This document shows positions 47,119 to 56,236 of a stretch of 64,000 bases of DNA, in pieces. A program made the translations under genes and the position numbers. The notes under the pieces are model-generated. The model was not told where the DNA came from and did no database searches. It saw only the letters and a list, made by a program, of their open reading frames with translations. The DNA comes from Flagellimonas allohymeniacidonis (lineage in GTDB: Bacteria; Bacteroidota; Bacteroidia; Flavobacteriales; Flavobacteriaceae): NCBI RefSeq assembly GCF_004296335.1, contig NZ_SGIU01000001.1, forward strand, positions 1,651,290-1,715,289. Direction: 5' to 3'. Within the stretch, counting starts at the first letter, position 1. Each line of letters opens with the position of its first letter.

Positions 47119-47214
47119 TAAACTGGTTTACCGTTCAAAAATAGCCATTGGTCCAACCAATACAAACTAAGACTTGATCTTATTAATCTTTATCTTCGGA
47201 TAAAATATAGAACC

Positions 47215-47526
47215 ATGAACCTATCTGAAATTCCATCCAAGGAAATTATGCCGGGCTATCACGGAAAAATGATTCATTCGAAGGAAATGACGTGGGCCTT
47301 TTGGGATGTGGAGGAAGGGGCCACCGTACCCGAACACCATCATGTGCATGAACAAATTATGCATGTGGTCGAAGGAACGTTTGAGTTTACAGTTGCCGGT
47401 AAAACAGGCATTTACGAACCTGGTGATGTGGTCGTAATCCCATCCAACATTCCGCATGGCGGAAAAGCCCTGACTCCCTGTAAATTAATGGATGTTTTTT
47501 GTCCCGCTAGGGAAGAATACAAATAA
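47215..47526 (+). CDS. Cupin-domain protein
   Basis: 103 residues forming one conserved cupin barrel: motif 1 TVPEHHHVHEQIMHVVEGTF with His/His/Glu candidate metal ligands, and motif 2 PGDVVVIPSNIPHGGKAL with the fourth His. It is separated by only 3 bp from the SDR gene, so the two are probably co-transcribed. Substrate unknown. Confidence 0.9.
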   Translation: MNLSEIPSKEIMPGYHGKMIHSKEMTWAFWDVEEGATVPEHHHVHEQIMHVVEGTFEFTVAGKTGIYEPGDVVVIPSNIPHGGKALTPCKLMDVFCPAREEYK

Positions 47527-47529
47527 CCT

Positions 47530-48315
47530 ATGAACATTTCAATTCTTGGTAAAAATGCCCTTGTGGGGGGAAGCAGCAAGGGTATCGGTAAAGCAATAGC
47601 ACTTCAACTGGCAAAGAGCGGCGCCAATGTGACGGTAATGGCTAGAAACGAGAACGACCTGAAGTCCGTGGTTTCTGAACTGGATACCTCCCAAGGACAA
47701 ACACACCAGTATTTGTTGGTTGATTTTTCCAATTTTGAAGCTTTCAAGAAAGTAATTACCAGTTTTTTCACAACCTCAAACGTGGACATCTTGGTCAATA
47801 ACACCCAAGGTCCAGAAGCGGGTGGCGCTCTTGAAAAAACTGTGGATGACTACCAAAAAGCGTTTGATTTGTTGTTTAAATCGGTCGTTTTGACCACCGA
47901 ATTGGCCTTGAAGCATATGCAACAAAACAAATGGGGAAGAATCATTAATGTAGCATCCATCTCTGTGAAGGAACCCTTGAACTATCTTGCGCTTTCCAAC
48001 TCCATTCGTGCGGCTATGACCACTTGGGCCAAGAGTCTTGCCATTGATGTTGGAAAGAATCATATTACGGTAAACAATGTGTTGACCGGCTATTTTGACA
48101 CTGACCGTATTGCTTCCCTAAACGCAAAAAAGGCGGAAAAAATGGGTGTTTCTCCCCAGGAAGTCCGTGCGGCCATGGAAGCCATGGTTCCTGTAAAACG
48201 CATTGGAAAGCCGGAGGAATATGGCTTTTTGGTCACTTTTTTGGCATCGGACCAAGCGGCTTACATCACGGGCACCAATATTCCCATTGACGGAGGCTTA
48301 TTAAAATCCTTGTAG
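47530..48315 (+). CDS. SDR-family protein lacking the YxxxK motif
   Basis: 261 residues, Rossmann fold with the nucleotide motif VGGSSKGIGKAIA and VNNTQGPEAGG. The catalytic Tyr-x-x-x-Lys is replaced: the aligned stretch reads LSNSIRAAM, putting Ser156 and Arg160 there, with Ser143 or Ser145 before it. The C-terminal DQAAYITGTNIPIDGG is typical. A known SDR subgroup with this SNxxR variant exists, so it may use a different mechanism or bind without oxidoreductase activity. It lies 3 bp after the cupin gene. Confidence 0.88.
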   Translation: MNISILGKNALVGGSSKGIGKAIALQLAKSGANVTVMARNENDLKSVVSELDTSQGQTHQYLLVDFSNFEAFKKVITSFFTTSNVDILVNNTQGPEAGGALEKTVDDYQKAFDLLFKSVVLTTELALKHMQQNKWGRIINVASISVKEPLNYLALSNSIRAAMTTWAKSLAIDVGKNHITVNNVLTGYFDTDRIASLNAKKAEKMGVSPQEVRAAMEAMVPVKRIGKPEEYGFLVTFLASDQAAYITGTNIPIDGGLLKSL

Positions 48316-48546
48316 TCCAACACCGGTCTTGTGTTTTGGAATTTAGGGCATTTTTCTGTGCTAAACGGTAAAGTGGCTCCATCTTAGGAGCATTAATTTG
48401 GTGCGTCAATGTTACAGTATTCATTCCCTATTTCATCTTCTATCATATTTTCTGAATGCTCAATATTTGGGGAGTAAAAGCCCAAAAAACTGATAATTTC
48501 TTAAAATTTTGTTACTTTTATTGCTTAACCAATAAAACATACCCCT

Positions 48547-48921
48547 ATGAATTCAAAAGTGTTTATGGTTGTTCGAATCTTATTGGCAATTATGCTTTTA
48601 GTATTTGGCACCAACAAATTCTTTAATTTTTTACCTCCTTTTGAAGTGCCGCAGCCAGCGCAGGACTATTTTGCAGCAATGGCTTCAAGCAAGACCCTTC
48701 ATATGGTAGGAATTGTTGAAGTTCTGGCGGGACTTGCTTTACTAATTAACAGATATGGAGCATTGATGGCTGTTATTCTCATGAGCATCTCGGTAAACGC
48801 GGTTCTTTTCCATGCTACCTTGGCCCCCGAGGGAATTGGCCCAGCTCTTGGATTATTGATTTTAAATATCTTGGTGCTTGTTGGATACAAAGACCGGTAC
48901 AAAGACATTTTAAGAGCTTGA
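48547..48921 (+). CDS. DoxX-like inner-membrane protein
   Basis: 124 residues with four hydrophobic segments; NSKVFMVVRILLAIMLLVFG, MASSKTLHMVGIVEVLAGLA and ALGLLILNILVLVGYKDRY are typical of DoxX-type proteins, some of which belong to quinone-linked oxidase systems. No partner genes lie next to it. It has its own terminator. Confidence 0.82.
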   Translation: MNSKVFMVVRILLAIMLLVFGTNKFFNFLPPFEVPQPAQDYFAAMASSKTLHMVGIVEVLAGLALLINRYGALMAVILMSISVNAVLFHATLAPEGIGPALGLLILNILVLVGYKDRYKDILRA

Positions 48922-48930
48922 TATAAATAG

Positions 48931-48956
48931 AAAAGCCTCCAAATGGAGGCTTTTTT
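48931..48956 (+). terminator. Terminator of the DoxX-like gene
   Basis: AAAAGCCTCC-AAAT-GGAGGCTTTTTT with a 10-bp stem and six T. It also faces the end of the convergent LytTR response-regulator gene (stop at 48961), so it can serve both. Confidence 0.9.
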
Positions 48957-48960
48957 AATA

Positions 48961-49689
48961 CTATAGACTCATACGGTCCTTAAAAATATAAGATTGCCTA
49001 CGTGACACTTCCACTTCCTCCCCATTCTCCATTTTCAGCTTGAGTTTTCCGTTAAACCATGGAATCACACTTTCAATGAAGTTGGTGTTCACAATTTGTT
49101 GACGATTGACCCTAAAAAAAGATTCTATTGGAAGCTTCTCCTCAACTTGGTTCAAGGACTTATATAGCAGCGGTCTTTTGTCTTCAAAGAAAACCCGTGT
49201 GTAGTTCCCAACGATTTCAAAATGGGAAATATCTCCAATCTTGACCAGCCAGCACGACTCTCCATCTTTGATGAAAATCTGGCTATTTGCCTTGAGTCTT
49301 TGACCTTTATCATTTCCCTCATTGGCGTGCACTTCCATTTTGGCTCTTACCTTGTTCAAGGCCATGCCAAAACGTTTCTCATTTACTGGTTTCAGCAAAT
49401 AATCCAAAGCGTTGTATTCAAAGGATTTTATGGCGTATTCGTCAAAAGCGGTGGTGAAGACGGTGATGGGCACCTCATCCAACATCTCTAGAAGTTCGAA
49501 GCCATCTTTTTCTGGCATATTGATATCTAGAAATAAAAGATCGGGGTTCTCTTTTTGTATCAGTTCGTATCCCAAGTCCACATTTTCGGCTTCGCCCACG
49601 AGCTCTACCCCATCTTGATTTTTGAGAAGCTCCTTAAGCTCCTGACGCGCCAATCGGGAATCTTCAACAATTACCGCTCGTATCTTCAT
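48961..49689 (-). CDS. LytTR-family response regulator
   Basis: Receiver domain (about 1-120) with the phosphoacceptor Asp55 in LFLDINMPEKDGFELL and Lys100 in YLLKPVNEKRF, then a LytTR DNA-binding domain (about 145-240; IFIKDGESCWLVKIGDISHF, FFRVNRQQIVNTNFIESVIP). 242 residues. It overlaps the kinase gene by 4 bp (ATGA), the coupling expected for a cognate pair. Targets are unknown. Confidence 0.96.
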   Translation of the reverse strand: MKIRAVIVEDSRLARQELKELLKNQDGVELVGEAENVDLGYELIQKENPDLLFLDINMPEKDGFELLEMLDEVPITVFTTAFDEYAIKSFEYNALDYLLKPVNEKRFGMALNKVRAKMEVHANEGNDKGQRLKANSQIFIKDGESCWLVKIGDISHFEIVGNYTRVFFEDKRPLLYKSLNQVEEKLPIESFFRVNRQQIVNTNFIESVIPWFNGKLKLKMENGEEVEVSRRQSYIFKDRMSL

Positions 49690-50744
49690 GCCAAGGGAAT
49701 TTTTATGTTGGCCACAACCTCACCAGCCGATTCATTGAGCTGAAAGGAAGCTTTATCCGAGTAAAGCAGCTTAAGGCGTTGCCTTATATTCTTCAAACCC
49801 AATTGGGTCGTATTATTGGCTAATTGCAGTTTTCCGGTATTGCGAACCTCAATGACCATCAGCTCCCCTTCTGGTTTAATGCTCAGTATGATTCGACCAC
49901 CTGTTTTTAAATTCGAAATACCATGTTTTACCGCATTTTCTATCAAAAGTTGAATGACCATGGGCGGAATGTTCAGGTTCAGGGTGTTTGGATCAATATC
50001 CTTCACAAACTCCAAACGTTCCTCAAATTGAATTTTGGAGAGGTCAATATAATTGTCCACAACCTCAAGTTCCTCCTCCACAGTAATCGAATTGATGTTG
50101 TTCTTGGTCAAGGAATACCGTAAAATCTCCGATAGCTTGGTCAGCATTTCCCTGGACTTTTCAACGTCTTCCAACATTAATCCTCGAATGTTGTTGAGGC
50201 TATTGAACATAAAGTGGGGGTTGATTTGACCCTTAAGGGTATTGAGCTGGGCTTGCTTTAGGTTGGTGTTGAGTTCGAGGCGTTCAATACGGTCACGGTT
50301 CAACTTCAAAAGCAATTTAATGACCAAATATGTGACCAACCAGGCACCTACGAGAAATAGGGCATTAATCACTTGTAGCCAAAACCCATCGTACGCTTTG
50401 AAGACCCGGATTTCTTCCTCGGTAAGACTGGGTCCAAATTTGGCATAAAGGTATCCGAATCCATAATTACCGCTTCCAAAAAGCACACAGGCCACTAAAA
50501 AGGCCAGTCCAATTTTCAAAAAATCCCCAACATCGAAAGATTCAAAATCAATATTTCGTTTTAGATACCAACGAAGTATGGAGGTAGATGCAATCCCAAT
50601 AAAAATTCCAAATACGATAGAGTACGCGATTAGTTCGGTACTTATCTTTTTCATAATGAACAGGGACAAACAATTGATGAATCCCCAACCCAAAAACTGA
50701 AGTATCCAAAAGGCCTTATTTTGATTTTCCTTGGTGAGGTTCAT
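49686..50744 (-). CDS. LytS/YehU-type sensor histidine kinase
   Basis: 352 residues. About four hydrophobic segments occupy residues 10-145, with no large periplasmic sensor domain. The His_kinase-type core has the phosphoacceptor His177 in NPHFMFNSLNNIRGLM, followed by a HATPase domain (ENAVKHGISNLKTGGRI; LGLKNIRQRLKLLY). Small-signal or membrane sensing is implied; the ligand is not. It follows the small membrane gene 50791-51141 by 46 bp, and drives the LytTR regulator downstream. Confidence 0.95.
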   Translation of the reverse strand: MNLTKENQNKAFWILQFLGWGFINCLSLFIMKKISTELIAYSIVFGIFIGIASTSILRWYLKRNIDFESFDVGDFLKIGLAFLVACVLFGSGNYGFGYLYAKFGPSLTEEEIRVFKAYDGFWLQVINALFLVGAWLVTYLVIKLLLKLNRDRIERLELNTNLKQAQLNTLKGQINPHFMFNSLNNIRGLMLEDVEKSREMLTKLSEILRYSLTKNNINSITVEEELEVVDNYIDLSKIQFEERLEFVKDIDPNTLNLNIPPMVIQLLIENAVKHGISNLKTGGRIILSIKPEGELMVIEVRNTGKLQLANNTTQLGLKNIRQRLKLLYSDKASFQLNESAGEVVANIKIPLA

Positions 50745-50790
50745 AAATTTTCAAGCTTTGACTTTAAATATACCAGTCTTTTATATTCTC

Positions 50791-51141
50791 TCAATGTATT
50801 AGGTGGTAAATTAATCTACCTATTCCAAATCCTAGTCCGAATAAGGCCAGAATAGTCATAAAAGTTACCATTCTAATTTTAAAATTGTTCGGTGGTGAAA
50901 CTTCCTTGGTTTCAGAACCCAAAATCAAGGTTTTGGATTGGTCATTCATCTGCGTAAAGGAGAAAGAAGAGATTCCCTTTCTTCCGAAATAGGTGTAGAG
51001 TAAGACAGCAGCTGCAAAAAATGACATTACAACCATGAGTAGATTATGATCCGCTTCCTCCAGCCTTAAATACCCCACAATGGTGAAAATAAGGGCTGCT
51101 ACTAAGGTTAGAATTTTTTCATTGCTTTTCATGACCTTCAT
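50791..51141 (-). CDS. Small membrane protein upstream of LytTR kinase
   Basis: 116 residues from ATG 51141, sharing one base with the preceding stop (TAATG). Three predicted helices: ILTLVAALIFTIVGYL, NLLMVVMSFFAAAVLLYTYF and MVTFMTILALFGLGFGIGRL, with a short hydrophilic loop after residue 55. No family recognised. Position suggests a role with the downstream sensor kinase. Confidence 0.65.
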   Translation of the reverse strand: MKVMKSNEKILTLVAALIFTIVGYLRLEEADHNLLMVVMSFFAAAVLLYTYFGRKGISSFSFTQMNDQSKTLILGSETKEVSPPNNFKIRMVTFMTILALFGLGFGIGRLIYHLIH

Positions 51142-51359
51142 TATTTTAAGGTTTGGGCCTCCTCGGTTTTCTTCTTTCTCCAATAGCACCTCTTTGATCT
51201 TCGGTTATCGAGAAACGCTATCCACATAAATGATGTGCCCGTGTAGAAAAAAGTAATAAAGTCGTTCTTGTCCCACCCTATGGTTTTACCATAAATACCG
51301 GTGAGGGTTAAAAACACTCCCACAACCAAAAGGGTCCATTGAACTTTAGAAAGCTTCAT
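51141..51359 (-). CDS. Small membrane protein
   Basis: 72 residues with two hydrophobic segments (QWTLLVVGVFLTLTGIYG; FFYTGTSFMWIAFL) and a basic C terminus rich in Arg and Lys. Unknown family. It is coupled to the next gene by TAATG and opens the run leading into the LytTR two-component genes. Confidence 0.6.
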   Translation of the reverse strand: MKLSKVQWTLLVVGVFLTLTGIYGKTIGWDKNDFITFFYTGTSFMWIAFLDNRRSKRCYWRKKKTEEAQTLK

Positions 51360-51559
51360 TTGTCTTGGGTTTATCGGTTTATATTAATACATCGACTATG
51401 ATCGAAACTATCAACTTGGCTAAGGCTATCATGACTTTTAATTTATTGTTCACAGCTAAAGTACAATAGGGCCATGCCCGAACGAAGTGTATTATGACCA
51501 ATGGTAAAAACCTAAGTTTGAACGGCAACAAAGTGCGCTCATCTACTTTATCCCATAAA

Positions 51560-51585
51560 AAAAGGAGCTTTTACAAGCTCCTTTT
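51560..51585 (-). terminator. Terminator of the S9 peptidase gene
   Basis: AAAAGGAGCTT-TTAC-AAGCTCCTTTT, an 11-bp stem with a 4-nt loop; on the minus strand it is followed by a T tract of seven. It lies 25 bp after the peptidase stop codon. Confidence 0.9.
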
Positions 51586-51609
51586 CCAATTTTTGATTGA
51601 TGAAAGTGA

Positions 51610-53922
51610 CTAATCCTTTAAAGGAGTTGGTATTTCTTGCTTACCCAAATGCTTGGCGTAGAAGCCCATCATGGACTTATAGAGTTCAATTCGATTTTCT
51701 TCTTTACCAAAGCCGTGTCCCTCATCGTATTTTACCATGTAGGGCACATCGAAGCCCTTGGCGCGAAGAGCACTGACAATTTGATCGGACTCATCGATGT
51801 TCACCCTTGGGTCATTGGCCCCTTGCACTACGAACAAGGGCTTTTTGATCTTATCAATTTGATATACAGGTGATACTTCCTCCATGATGGCTTTTTCCTC
51901 AGGAATGCCCTCATCGTACCAAATCTCCTTAATGATTTTTAGGTAAGGCTTCCAGTATGGTGGAATGGTCTTCATAAAGGTGAAAAGATTGGATACCCCT
52001 ACATAATCGACGCCACATGCGTATAAATCTGGCGTTTTGGTTAATCCGCGAAGTACAGCATACCCCCCATGGCTACCACCGTAGATGGCCACCTTATCTG
52101 GATTGATCCATCCTTGATCAATTACGTATTCTACGCCATCCTCTACATCGTCCATGGCTTTACGGCCAATTTGTTTGAACCCTGATTCCAAAAATTCTTT
52201 TCCGTAGCCTCCAGAAATTCTGAAATTAACCTGAAGGGTAGCGTAACCACGACTTGCAAAAAGTTGGGCTTCTGGATTGAATCCCCAAGAATCTCGAATG
52301 CCCTGAGGTCCTCCATGTGGATTTACGATCAACGGCACTTTTTCACCTGCCAAGGCAGCTTTGGGCAAAGTGATGTACCCATGCAAGGTAAGACCATCCC
52401 TACTCTTAAAGGCAATAGGTCGCATTTCCGACATATCCTCTTCTTTCAGCTGGGGCATCAAGTTGTACAAAAAGGTAAACTCATCCTTGGCAACATCATA
52501 GGAGTAATATTCGCCATACAATCGGTCACTTTGAACAAATATCAAATATTGGTCTTCCTCATCCGTGGCATCTGGAATACTGTATTGTTTTCCTGGGAAC
52601 TGGTTCACAATTCTTTTGTGAAGTTTAGTGTAGAAGTCACTTACAGGTACTATTTCTGTTTTTTCACCCTCAAACTGGAAATAGTCCAGTTCGTATCCTC
52701 TTTTTCTTGAAATACCAAGATCTTGAACATCATATTTATCATTGGAGAAAACCTTTTTCAGGATTTTGTTCTCCTTGAAGTCATAAAGAACCACCTCAGC
52801 CTTATCATTGGTCAAATTGGAAACCACGTAGGCATCGTGCGGGTTATCGGTAGCATAGTTAAAATCTAAAATTGAAAAGGCATCCTTCCAGTTCAAACTT
52901 TTAGCTAAGCCGTAACCACCCTTGCCATCTTCATAGTACAAATCCATTTCTACACCGTCACGTACCTTGGTGTAGGCTTTAAGGTTTCCATCCTTATCAA
53001 AATCGTATCCAGCAATTGGATTGGAAGGGTCATCATTCGTGAAAAGCTGCTTCAATTCTCCGTTGACCACATTCACTTTGTAGGGCTCAAAAACTTGAGG
53101 GTTGTTCTTGTTCATGGAAACAATGATATGGTCCTTGTCTTCCTTGAGCAGCTCCGTAAACTGCGCTTGAACACCATCGAATGGGGTCAAATCCTTCAGG
53201 TTGCTCCCATCAAGATTGACGGCATACACATGGTAGTTCTCATCTCCCCCATTATCCATAAGGTAAGCCAATCGCTCATTGTTGATCCATCCATAGCCAC
53301 GAACCAATTCTTCCTTTTCCTCAATGGCTTTTTTGACTTCCCCAGTGGCAATCTCCTTGACCATCACATGTCGTTTTCCATTTTCGTCCTTCTCTCGATA
53401 AGACATGTACTTACCATCCGGAGAAAACCGAAATGTAGAGGCTTTGGGTCGGGCAAAATAGTCTTCTACCTTATACCTATAGTCCCCAGCATCCAATGAA
53501 GCCAAGGCTACAAGCTCTTCATTTGAGCTCACCAATTCAGGATTGCCCGGAATGGTCTTCTCTTTCTTTTCCAGATTTAAAGGAAGTTCCATTTCGCCTT
53601 GGTAAAAGGTCCCCTTCATGGTTTCACCTTCTTTTTTACCTACGTACTTTATTCCTGCCTGTTTGAAAACAATGGTAAGTTCGTTTTCAGCCCAGGTTGT
53701 TTCATCCATGGGGATATCCGTTGCACCTTGTGATGGACTGTCCATGGTAGCTGTAAGTTCCCCATCTTCTTCAGAGACATTAAAGATCAAAGGCATTTCT
53801 GTGCCTTGCACATCCAATTTTCCATGCCAGGAACCTACCACTTCTTGAGCTTGGGCAGCAATCCCAAACATCAGGAAAAGGGTAGCACCTAAAATTAATT
53901 TGATGGTTTTTGTTTTTTTCAT
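51610..53922 (-). CDS. Secreted S9-family peptidase with extra N-terminal domain
   Basis: 770 residues, prolyl-oligopeptidase type. Signal peptide (about 1-26, ending AQAQ). Residues 27-118 form a beta domain (EVVGSWHGKLDVQGTEMPLI; ATMDSPSQGATDIPMDETT) of a kind I know from flavobacterial alpha/beta hydrolases rather than from S9 peptidases. A beta-propeller-like region then leads to the catalytic domain: Ser in IYGGSHGGYAVLRG, Asp in VVQGANDPRVNIDE, His in YDEGHGFGKEENR. It cleaves peptides in the periplasm or outside; specificity is inferred. It stands alone with its own terminator. Confidence 0.93.
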   Translation of the reverse strand: MKKTKTIKLILGATLFLMFGIAAQAQEVVGSWHGKLDVQGTEMPLIFNVSEEDGELTATMDSPSQGATDIPMDETTWAENELTIVFKQAGIKYVGKKEGETMKGTFYQGEMELPLNLEKKEKTIPGNPELVSSNEELVALASLDAGDYRYKVEDYFARPKASTFRFSPDGKYMSYREKDENGKRHVMVKEIATGEVKKAIEEKEELVRGYGWINNERLAYLMDNGGDENYHVYAVNLDGSNLKDLTPFDGVQAQFTELLKEDKDHIIVSMNKNNPQVFEPYKVNVVNGELKQLFTNDDPSNPIAGYDFDKDGNLKAYTKVRDGVEMDLYYEDGKGGYGLAKSLNWKDAFSILDFNYATDNPHDAYVVSNLTNDKAEVVLYDFKENKILKKVFSNDKYDVQDLGISRKRGYELDYFQFEGEKTEIVPVSDFYTKLHKRIVNQFPGKQYSIPDATDEEDQYLIFVQSDRLYGEYYSYDVAKDEFTFLYNLMPQLKEEDMSEMRPIAFKSRDGLTLHGYITLPKAALAGEKVPLIVNPHGGPQGIRDSWGFNPEAQLFASRGYATLQVNFRISGGYGKEFLESGFKQIGRKAMDDVEDGVEYVIDQGWINPDKVAIYGGSHGGYAVLRGLTKTPDLYACGVDYVGVSNLFTFMKTIPPYWKPYLKIIKEIWYDEGIPEEKAIMEEVSPVYQIDKIKKPLFVVQGANDPRVNIDESDQIVSALRAKGFDVPYMVKYDEGHGFGKEENRIELYKSMMGFYAKHLGKQEIPTPLKD

Positions 53923-54084
53923 GTGTGTTTAATTAAAGTTTTTCAATTGAGAGTTTAAACAAGTGTATCATTAGGACGCATTTTTTTACGCCATGTTACA
54001 AGTTTGAGCGTATAAAGGTACCTGAGATGAAAAGGAGATTTGCTGAAATTATGGTCAGCGGTAAATAGGTAAAGGTCAACGGGG

Positions 54085-54612
54085 TTATCGCTTTTCTGGC
54101 GGAAACTTTGAGAACACTTTATCCACCACAGCCCTTAGTCTTTCTTCACGAACACTGGGAGATGCGTTGGAGCGAAAACCGCTTTCGCTGGTGGCTTGCC
54201 AGAATAGGGCATCTTTTTGGGCATCTACAAAATCGAATTGGATCATCCTTTGAATTCCAGAATTCCCGACTGGAATCCCCATAGAGACCCCACCGCCAAC
54301 ATTTCTTCCTGCACCACCAATGCCAACTCCGACAGCACTGTTGGAAGCACTTCTAAATTCGTTGCTCAAAATGTTAATGTAAAAATCCGGTTCTTCATCC
54401 AATCGATATCCCTTGGATTGCAAGGTGGAATCCAAAACCCTGACCAATCGTTTCTCGTCAAGGGCACTTAAGCCCGACTCAATGTCTGAGAAATAATTAT
54501 AGGTGGTATAAGAGGAAAAATCCGTCGCCCGATCATAATCATAATTCACTCTTACAGAGCTGCAAGAGGAGAGAAGCAAGCCAACAAACAATATTTGAAA
54601 AAGATAGCGCAT
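54085..54612 (-). CDS. DUF4136-type lipoprotein
   Basis: 175 residues, lipoprotein signal with Cys in LLLSSCSSVRVNYDYDRATD and the DUF4136 pattern FSSYTTYNYFSDIESGLSAL. No catalytic motif. The mature protein starts CSSV, without the acid-rich surface-export signal, so a periplasmic location is as likely. Function unknown. Confidence 0.82.
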   Translation of the reverse strand: MRYLFQILFVGLLLSSCSSVRVNYDYDRATDFSSYTTYNYFSDIESGLSALDEKRLVRVLDSTLQSKGYRLDEEPDFYINILSNEFRSASNSAVGVGIGGAGRNVGGGVSMGIPVGNSGIQRMIQFDFVDAQKDALFWQATSESGFRSNASPSVREERLRAVVDKVFSKFPPEKR

Positions 54613-54674
54613 ACGGTTTTAGACTACCTTTAAAAATACGCAATAAATAATTGCCATTCGGCATTTAATACCAG

Positions 54675-55676
54675 CTATTCGTTTAACAGCTGCCAGAGTT
54701 TATCCTTGAGTTCCTGTAAGCCCATTTGGGCCACAGACGAAATAAAAAGATAAGGCGTATCTGGAAAGTCTTTGTCCAATTCGGCACTCATCTCTTGAAT
54801 GAGTTCCTCGTCCAACATGTCGGATTTTGAAATAGCAACAAAACGCCTTTTGTCCAATAATTCCGGATTGTATTTTTTCAGCTCGTTCAAAAGAATCTGA
54901 TATTCCTGGGAAATATCATTGCTATCGGCCGGAATCAGAAAAAGTAGGGTAGCATTGCGTTCAATATGCCTTAAAAAGTAATGTCCCAAGCCTTTACCTT
55001 CGGCCGCCCCTTCGATGATTCCAGGAATATCGGCCATAACAAAACTTTGAAAATCGCGGTACTCAACAATCCCTAAGTTGGGTTTAAGGGTTGTAAACTC
55101 GTAGTCAGCAATTTTGGGCTTGGCGGAGGTCATTACGGATAGCAAGGTTGATTTTCCCGCATTTGGGAACCCTACCAAGCCTACATCGGCAAGCACTTTC
55201 AACTCTAGGGTAATTTGGGATTCCTGACCTGGAATACCAGGTTGGGCATAGCGTGGTGTTTGATTGGTAGGACTTTTAAAATGCCAATTACCACGTCCTC
55301 CCTTGCCCCCTTCCAAAATAATGCGTTCTTCCTGATCTTCGGTAATCTCAAAAAGCACCTGATTGGTTTCCGTATTTCGAATGACTGTTCCTAGAGGAAC
55401 TTCAAGATAAACGTCGGTACCATCGGCCCCTGTACTTCGGTTTTTGCTGCCATGTTCCCCATGGCCTGCCTTGAAGTGTTTTTTAAACTTATAATGAATG
55501 AGGGTCCAAAGGTTTTTATTGCCACGAACGATAACATGACCGCCACGTCCACCATCACCTCCATCCGGACCTCCTTTGGCCACATATTTTTCGCGATGCA
55601 AATGCACAGAGCCCTTCCCTCCATTTCCAGAGGAGAGATGCACCTTTACATAATCAACAAAATTACCTTCAGTCAT
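54675..55676 (-). CDS. obgE: Obg-family GTPase
   Basis: Ribosome-associated GTPase with a role in 50S assembly and stress. 333 residues: glycine-rich Obg domain (about 1-158; [33 protein letters not shown]) then the G domain with G1 [15 protein letters not shown]3 [14 protein letters not shown] and G4 reading SKSD in place of NKxD. The optional C-terminal OCT domain is absent. It precedes the GNAT gene's 3' end by 15 bp in the same direction. Confidence 0.95.
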   Translation of the reverse strand: MTEGNFVDYVKVHLSSGNGGKGSVHLHREKYVAKGGPDGGDGGRGGHVIVRGNKNLWTLIHYKFKKHFKAGHGEHGSKNRSTGADGTDVYLEVPLGTVIRNTETNQVLFEITEDQEERIILEGGKGGRGNWHFKSPTNQTPRYAQPGIPGQESQITLELKVLADVGLVGFPNAGKSTLLSVMTSAKPKIADYEFTTLKPNLGIVEYRDFQSFVMADIPGIIEGAAEGKGLGHYFLRHIERNATLLFLIPADSNDISQEYQILLNELKKYNPELLDKRRFVAISKSDMLDEELIQEMSAELDKDFPDTPYLFISSVAQMGLQELKDKLWQLLNE

Positions 55677-55691
55677 TTTTTTATTGATTTT

Positions 55692-56222
55692 TTAATCGCT
55701 ATGCTTTTTTTGAAATCTATAGGTAATGTTATCGTTCCCTTTAGTGATTTCCTTTTTGAACCTCAATTCTTCAGATAACATCCTCCCAAGTTTTTCAACA
55801 GCCTTTAGGGATCGAACGTTCTCAAAATCCACAAATAAAACAACTTCCTTAAAATATTGAAAAGCGTGATCTAGCATTAATTGCTTTATGGCAAAATTAT
55901 GCGTCCCACCCCAATACTTGCGTGAAAGAAATGTCCATCCTATTTCAACCGCGTTTGGAAAATCATTCAATACCTTGAATCGAGAGCTTCCGATACACTT
56001 GCCGTTCTCCACATCTTCGATCCAAAGTGCACCATTCGATTTTATGGATTCTGAAAAAAACTTGACAAATCCAGATAGGGTGTGCCTTTTCTTGTCCGGA
56101 TGTTGTTCCCAAATCGATGCGTCTGATGCCACACGATAAAGCGGCACAAAATCCTTAGCCTGTAAGGGCCTAAGACAAACCATGTCATTTTGCAGAAAAG
56201 GTTGAAGTTCATGGCCCATCAT
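55692..56222 (-). CDS. GNAT-family N-acetyltransferase, RimJ/RimL type
   Basis: 176 residues. NDMVCLRPLQAKDFVPLYRV, GSSRFKVLNDFPNAVEIGWT and FVDFENVRSLKAVEKLGRML are characteristic of RimJ/RimL-like acetyltransferases acting on protein N termini or small molecules. Target unknown. It sits between hpt-adk and obgE, with 14-15 bp gaps, so all three are likely one message. Confidence 0.9.
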   Translation of the reverse strand: MMGHELQPFLQNDMVCLRPLQAKDFVPLYRVASDASIWEQHPDKKRHTLSGFVKFFSESIKSNGALWIEDVENGKCIGSSRFKVLNDFPNAVEIGWTFLSRKYWGGTHNFAIKQLMLDHAFQYFKEVVLFVDFENVRSLKAVEKLGRMLSEELRFKKEITKGNDNITYRFQKKHSD

Positions 56223-56236
56223 GTAGCAAATGAAGA

